DNA of 64,000 bases from Bradyrhizobium sp. Ce-3 (GTDB lineage: Bacteria > Pseudomonadota > Alphaproteobacteria > Rhizobiales > Xanthobacteraceae). The position numbers were made by a program, and so were the translations under genes. Where the stretch lies: NCBI RefSeq assembly GCF_022835695.1, contig NZ_BQUV01000003.1, forward strand, positions 310,001 to 374,000, read 5' to 3'. Each line of letters opens with the position of its first letter. The stretch's first letter is position 1. Under the pieces are notes generated by a model. It made no database searches. It had not been told where the DNA came from and saw nothing but the letters and a program-made list of their open reading frames with translations. Positions 60,008 through 64,000 of the stretch are shown one piece after another.

Positions 60008-62011
60008 GTGCCCTTTCCGACCACAAGTCCGCCGCTCGCTCGCGCCTTGGCTGAGCGCAACTACGAACAACCGACCGCCGTCCAGCTCGCCGTGGTCGCG
60101 GACGACGCCGTCGACCGCGATCTGCTGGTTTCGGCCCAGACCGGCTCGGGCAAGACCGTTGCCTACGGCCTGGCCATGGCAAAGGACCTGCTTGAGGGCG
60201 GCGAGCGGTTCGAGCCGGCCGCCGCGCCGCTGGCGCTGATCGTCGCGCCGACCCGCGAGCTTGCCTTGCAGGTGCAGCGCGAGCTGTCCTGGCTTTATGA
60301 ACATGCTGACGGACGTGTGGTTTCCTGCGTCGGCGGCATGGATCCGCGCCGCGAGCAGCGCGAGCTTGCCGCCGGCGCCCACATCGTGGTCGGGACGCCC
60401 GGCCGGTTGTGCGACCATTTGCGGCGCGGCCGTCTCGACATCTCGGGATTGCGGGTCGTGGTGCTCGACGAGGCCGATGAGATGCTCAATCTCGGCTTCC
60501 GCGAGGATATGGAATTCATCCTCGAGACCACGCCGGACACCCGCCGCACCCTGCTGTTCTCGGCAACGTTCCCACGCGGCATCGTCGCGCTGGCCAAGCA
60601 GTATCAGCAGCAGGCGTTCCGGATCGAGGTCGCGGGCGACGAGGGCGGCCACGCCGATATCGAGTATCGCGCCATCCGGGTCGCCGCCGATGATGTCGAG
60701 CACGCGGTGGTCAATGTGCTGCGCTTTTATGAGGCGCCGAGCGCGCTGGTGTTCTGCAACACGCGAGAGGCCGTCAGGCATTTGCAGGCGGCGCTCCTGG
60801 AGCGCGGCTTCTCGGTGGCCGCGCTGTCGGGCGAAATGACCCAGAACGAGCGGACCCAGGCGCTGCAGGCGCTGCGCGACGGACGGTCCCGTGTTTGCGT
60901 CGCGACCGACGTCGCGGCGCGCGGCATCGACCTGCCGAGCCTCGATCTCGTTATTCACGCCGATCTGCCGAAAGACCCGGAGGTCATGCAGCATCGCTCG
61001 GGCCGCACCGGCCGCGCCGGGCGCAAGGGTGTCAGCATCCTGCTGGTGCCGCCGGCACGGCGGCGGCGTGCCGAACTGCTGCTCGATCTCGCCGGCATCG
61101 ACGTGGCTTGGGGCTCCGCGCCGCAGGCGGAGGAAATCCGCAAGCTCGACCATGATCGCCTGCTGCAGGACGCGGTGTTCTCCGAGGAGGTGACCTCCGA
61201 CGATCAGGTGCTTGCGGCAGCCTTGCTTGCCGAACGCTCGCCCGAGGCGATCGCGGCGGCGCTGGCCCGGTTCTATCGCGCGCGGCTGCCCGCGCCCGAA
61301 GACATTCTCGATCCCGGCGAGGGCCGCGGCCGCGACCGCGACGATCGCCGCGGCGACCGCGCCTCGCGCCGCGAGGATCGTGCCGCCGGGCCGCGCGCGA
61401 AGACCGGCAAGTCCCCGCGTCACGGCATCGAGGAAGCCACCGTCTGGTTCCGCGCCGCGATCGGGCGCCGCAAGAATGCCGAGGCGCGCTGGCTGCTGCC
61501 GATGATCTGCCGCCGCGGCGGCATCGACAAGCGCGACATCGGCGCCATCAAGATCTCGGACACCACCACCGAGTTCGAGATCGCAGCAAGGGTCGCGGAT
61601 TCCTTTGCGTTGAAGATCAAGCGTCCCGACAAGGAAGACAGCATCCGGATCGAGCCGCTGGCCGACGCGCCGCAGCGCCAGGCCTCCCCGGACATGCCGG
61701 CGCGCAAGCCCAAGCACGATACCAAGCACGATACCAGGCACGATCCCAGACCCGATACCAGGCAAGATTCTTGGCGCGACAGGCACGACGCCGCACACAG
61801 CGCGCCGCGCCGCGACGAGCCGCGTGACGACATGGCCGCGAAGCGGCGCGGCAAGCCGGACCGTGAGCACAAGCCGAAATTCGATACCGAGCCGAAGTTC
61901 GGGAAGAAAAAGAAACACCGCAACAAGCCGCAGGCCGGACACACGCAATGGCCGGACGTGGCGGCGAAGCCGAAGTTCGGCAAGAAGCCGAAGCAGAAGC
62001 GGCGCGGCTGA
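60008..62011 (+). CDS. DEAD-box RNA helicase with DbpA-like C-terminal domain
   Basis: A 667-residue helicase. Motif I A-Q-T-G-S-G-K-T at 43-50, Ia P-T-R-E-L at 81-85, II D-E-A-D at 154-157, III S-A-T at 185-187 and VI H-R-S-G-R-T-G-R-A-G near 326-335. About 470-545 resembles the DbpA RNA-binding domain that targets 23S rRNA, preceded by an Arg/Asp-rich linker. A Lys/His/Asp repeat (K-H-D-T, R-H-D-P, R-Q-D) then a basic tail end the chain. It probably acts in ribosome assembly or RNA decay. GTG at 60008 matches the family start M-P-F-P; a longer frame is available. Confidence 0.93.
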   Translation: MPFPTTSPPLARALAERNYEQPTAVQLAVVADDAVDRDLLVSAQTGSGKTVAYGLAMAKDLLEGGERFEPAAAPLALIVAPTRELALQVQRELSWLYEHADGRVVSCVGGMDPRREQRELAAGAHIVVGTPGRLCDHLRRGRLDISGLRVVVLDEADEMLNLGFREDMEFILETTPDTRRTLLFSATFPRGIVALAKQYQQQAFRIEVAGDEGGHADIEYRAIRVAADDVEHAVVNVLRFYEAPSALVFCNTREAVRHLQAALLERGFSVAALSGEMTQNERTQALQALRDGRSRVCVATDVAARGIDLPSLDLVIHADLPKDPEVMQHRSGRTGRAGRKGVSILLVPPARRRRAELLLDLAGIDVAWGSAPQAEEIRKLDHDRLLQDAVFSEEVTSDDQVLAAALLAERSPEAIAAALARFYRARLPAPEDILDPGEGRGRDRDDRRGDRASRREDRAAGPRAKTGKSPRHGIEEATVWFRAAIGRRKNAEARWLLPMICRRGGIDKRDIGAIKISDTTTEFEIAARVADSFALKIKRPDKEDSIRIEPLADAPQRQASPDMPARKPKHDTKHDTRHDPRPDTRQDSWRDRHDAAHSAPRRDEPRDDMAAKRRGKPDREHKPKFDTEPKFGKKKKHRNKPQAGHTQWPDVAAKPKFGKKPKQKRRG

Positions 62012-62049
62012 GCTGGCGTCGGAGCCGCAGCTCGCTTCAACAACGAAAG

Positions 62050-62217
62050 CCTGTGGTTATGGGTCCCTGCTTTCGCAGGGACGACGATGGGGAGAGATCG
62101 CGGGTTCGTCTCTATCACCGTCACCCTGAGGAGCCGCAGAGCGGCGTCTCGAAGGGTCGACGGCCCGACCGTGGCCGTGCATCCTTCGAGACGCCGCTAT
62201 GCGCTCCTCGGGATGAC
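62050..62217. repeat. Two abutting dispersed repeats after the helicase gene
   Basis: 62050-62087 (CTGTGGTTATGGGTCCCTGC...GCAGGGACGACGATGG) is related to the 18473 family; 62120-62217 (GTCACCCTGAGGAGCCGC...GGATGAC) is a second copy of the 14983 family. Confidence 0.8.
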
Positions 62218-62237
62218 GGGACTGCCAGCGTCGCAAA

Positions 62238-62897
62238 CTACTTCGCCCGCATCGCCTCGGGTGTATCCGGCTGCGCGGACGGATGCGCCTTGGCAAACGC
62301 CGGCAGTGCCATCGCGGTGTCGTGGATGCGCTTCACGGTCGGCCAGGGCGACAGGCTGATCTGCTGGTTGATCGCCGCCGTGACATGGCCGACCAGGCAG
62401 ATGTCGGCGAGGGTCGGCGCATCGCCGTGACAGAATGAGCCGGTGGCCTTGTGGCCGGCGAGGTGGCCTTCGAGTGCGGCCAGCGTCTCGACGGTCCAGT
62501 GCCGCCGCCAGGCGTTCTGCTGGCTGTCGCGCAGGTCGAGCTCGCGGTCGAGATAGCGGCGCACCCGCGGCGTCAGCAGCGGATGGCCCTCGCAGGCGAC
62601 GATCAGCGCCAGCCCGCGCACCCGGGCGCGGCCGATCGCGTCGGCCGGCAGCAGCGGCGGGGTCGGGTAGGTCTCGTCGAGATAGTCGATGATCGCGAGC
62701 GACTGGAACAGCACCGTGCCGTCGTCGGTCACCAGCGCCGGCAGCGCCATCTGCGGATTGATCTTGCGATAGGCATCGGCGCGATGCGCGTCCGCATCGA
62801 TGTCGATGAACACGATGTCGGCCGGCACACCCTTGAGGTTGAGCGCGATCCGCACCCGAAAGCTCGCCAGCGATCGCCAGAAGGAGAAGAACTGCAT
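62238..62897 (-). CDS. maiA: Zeta-class glutathione S-transferase, maleylacetoacetate-isomerase-like
   Basis: A 219-residue GST. F-F-S-F-W-R-S-L-A-S-F-R-V-R-I-A-L-N-L-K-G at 3-23 is the zeta-class N-terminus, where S-S-x-S would be catalytic; here the run is R-S-L-A-S. F-Q-S-L-A-I-I-D-Y-L near 66-75 is the glutathione-binding segment, and D-I-C-L-V-G-H near 170 lies in the C-terminal domain. MaiA isomerises maleylacetoacetate to fumarylacetoacetate in tyrosine breakdown. No hmgA or fahA neighbours exist here, so the symbol is provisional. The ATG at 62897 is set by the family start. Confidence 0.88.
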   Translation of the reverse strand: MQFFSFWRSLASFRVRIALNLKGVPADIVFIDIDADAHRADAYRKINPQMALPALVTDDGTVLFQSLAIIDYLDETYPTPPLLPADAIGRARVRGLALIVACEGHPLLTPRVRRYLDRELDLRDSQQNAWRRHWTVETLAALEGHLAGHKATGSFCHGDAPTLADICLVGHVTAAINQQISLSPWPTVKRIHDTAMALPAFAKAHPSAQPDTPEAMRAK

Positions 62898-62930
62898 GGG
62901 GAATTTGTCTCCGCGCCGAACATCGCGGCC

Positions 62931-63020
62931 GTAGCCCGGATGAAGCGCAAGCGAAATCCGGGGCCGGTCGTCGTTCCATCGCAGTCTATCCCGGATTGCG
63001 CTTCGCTGCATCCGGGCTAC
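62931..63020. repeat. Dispersed palindromic repeat, GTAGCCCGGAT family
   Basis: GTAGCCCGGATGAAGCGCAAG... and ...CGCTTCGCTGCATCCGGGCTAC mirror each other, the same family as 6789-6873. Confidence 0.86.
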
Positions 63021-63058
63021 GGCGCTTCACCCTCCCCCTCCAGGGGAGGGTGGAAGGC

Positions 63059-64000
63059 CTACCCCGCTCCCACCTTCTTCTTGCGCCAGGCCAGATGCAC
63101 GGCGCAGGTGCAGCCCTGCGGATGCGAGGCGAGCTCGGCGTCGTTGGCGGGCGTCGCGGCGGGCGCGATCGTCGCTCCCTTCGCGCCGTCCTGCGAAGGG
63201 ATGTAGTTCAAGACCGGCGCCAGCCAGCGCTCGACCTCGGCGACCGTCATGGCCTTGCGCGCGGCATAGTCCTCGACCTGGTCGCGCTCGATCTTGCCGA
63301 CGCCGAAATAGAAGCTTTCGGGATGCGAGAAATACAGGCCCGAGACCGACGAGCCCGGCCACATCGCAAAGCTCTCGGTCAGCTTCACGCCTGACGTGTT
63401 CTCGGCATCGAGCAGCGCGAACAGCGTTTTCTTCTCGGTGTGGTCGGGCTGCGCCGGATAGCCCGGCGCCGGGCGGATGCCGTCATATTTCTCGAGGATC
63501 AGTTCGTCGGCCGAGAACGTCTCGCCGGGCGCATAGCCCCAGAACTCCTTGCGCACGCGCTGGTGCATGCGTTCGGCAAAGGCTTCCGCCAGACGATCGG
63601 CCAGCGCCTTGCACAGGATCGAGGAGTAGTCGTCATTGGCGTTCTTGAAACGGTCGGCCACCGCGTCCTCGCCGATCCCCGCCGTGACGACGAAGCCGCC
63701 GATATAATCGGCCACGCCGGTTTCCTTCGGCGCAATGAAATCGGACAGCGCGGCGTTGAAGCGGCCCTCGCGCTTCTCGAGCTGCTGGCGCAGCGTGTGG
63801 AAGGTCGCGATCTTCTGCTTTCGCGTCTCGTCGGCATAGACCTCGACATCGTCACCGACCGCATTCGCCGGCCAGAAGCCGATGGTGGCCCGCGCCGTGA
63901 ACCACTTCTCCTGGATGATGGTGTCGAGCATCTTGCGCGCGTCGGCATAGAGCGAGCGCGCGACCTCGCCGACCTTGGGATCGTCGAGGATCGCCGGGAA
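63059..64000 (-). CDS. metH: Cobalamin-dependent methionine synthase, 3' part
   Basis: The frame is open to the right edge; only the C-terminal 313 residues are in the window. This is the AdoMet-binding reactivation domain: A-T-I-G-F-W-P-A-N near 40-48, A-E-A-F-A-E-R-M-H near the middle, and the signature R-P-A-P-G-Y-P-A-Q-P-D-H-T-E-K, in which the usual Cys is Gln. G-L-Y-F-S-H-P-E-S-F-Y-F-G-V-G-K closes the fold. The domain supports reductive methylation of inactive cobalamin. A C-terminal extension contains a C-T-C-A-V-H motif. Confidence 0.95.
   Translation of the reverse strand, partial: FPAILDDPKVGEVARSLYADARKMLDTIIQEKWFTARATIGFWPANAVGDDVEVYADETRKQKIATFHTLRQQLEKREGRFNAALSDFIAPKETGVADYIGGFVVTAGIGEDAVADRFKNANDDYSSILCKALADRLAEAFAERMHQRVRKEFWGYAPGETFSADELILEKYDGIRPAPGYPAQPDHTEKKTLFALLDAENTSGVKLTESFAMWPGSSVSGLYFSHPESFYFGVGKIERDQVEDYAARKAMTVAEVERWLAPVLNYIPSQDGAKGATIAPAATPANDAELASHPQGCTCAVHLAWRKKKVGAG

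Noticed and set aside
57673-61948. Very long minus-strand frames over the ABC/GNAT operon and helicase
   Set aside because: Open only because of codon bias; the plus-strand genes have complete motif sets.

Overview
The window looks like a chromosomal segment of an alphaproteobacterium of the order Hyphomicrobiales, most probably Bradyrhizobium or a close relative. The grounds are high-GC codon use, an ALAS-type HemA of the Bradyrhizobium length, the block DUF2948-hisD-UPF0262-phosphatase-maf-yacG, DUF6894 and DUF1488 proteins, and many dispersed palindromic repeats of the kind common in that genus. This was judged by reading; no database search was run. No transposase, integrase, phage gene, rRNA or CRISPR array is present.

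Layout. 1-12.4 kb: a DUF805 membrane protein cut by the left edge, a symporter-like hybrid sensor kinase, hemA, an MBL-fold hydrolase, a chemoreceptor, an Omp25-like barrel, a small XRE-type regulator and a glycosyltransferase-like protein with a heptad-repeat tail. 12.6-22.5 kb: tRNA-Thr, a three-domain thioredoxin-reductase-like protein lacking its CxxC beside a UBP-type zinc finger, two small-molecule enzymes, the hisD-maf-yacG block and tRNA-Phe. 22.5-29.8 kb: a cobalt-type nitrile hydratase cluster (hydrolase, MFS transporter, CobW chaperone, beta, alpha, accessory protein) behind a consensus sigma-54 promoter, with a divergent sigma-54 activator and two 18-bp palindromes. A 12-bp copy of the tRNA-Phe 3' end lies just past the activator, so this block may be a tRNA-targeted insertion.

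29.8-42.6 kb: an accessory zone of very small genes (micropeptides, 50-aa CxxC proteins, DUF6894, DUF1488, an S21 paralogue, a cold-shock protein) around a GT4-GH130 glycan pair and a transglutaminase. Its most novel element is a family of 32-residue membrane micropeptides, two intact copies and one decayed, sharing a conserved 5' leader that can pair with the ribosome-binding site. At least one promoter fits the EcfG general-stress consensus.

42.6-64 kb: core-like genes return: a caspase-like peptidase, a CgeB-type glycosyltransferase divergent from glf, a serine hydrolase, a PQQ-type sugar dehydrogenase, a tautomerase, a degenerate SDR, two alpha/beta hydrolases with a divergent CGNR regulator and a clear palindromic operator, a HAD hydrolase, a four-gene operon (CapK-like ligase, ABC permease, ABC ATPase, GNAT), a DEAD-box helicase, a zeta-class GST and the 3' part of metH.

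Several starts were moved downstream of the longest open frame on ribosome-binding-site or family grounds; each case is stated. Very long open frames antisense to core genes were treated as high-GC shadows.
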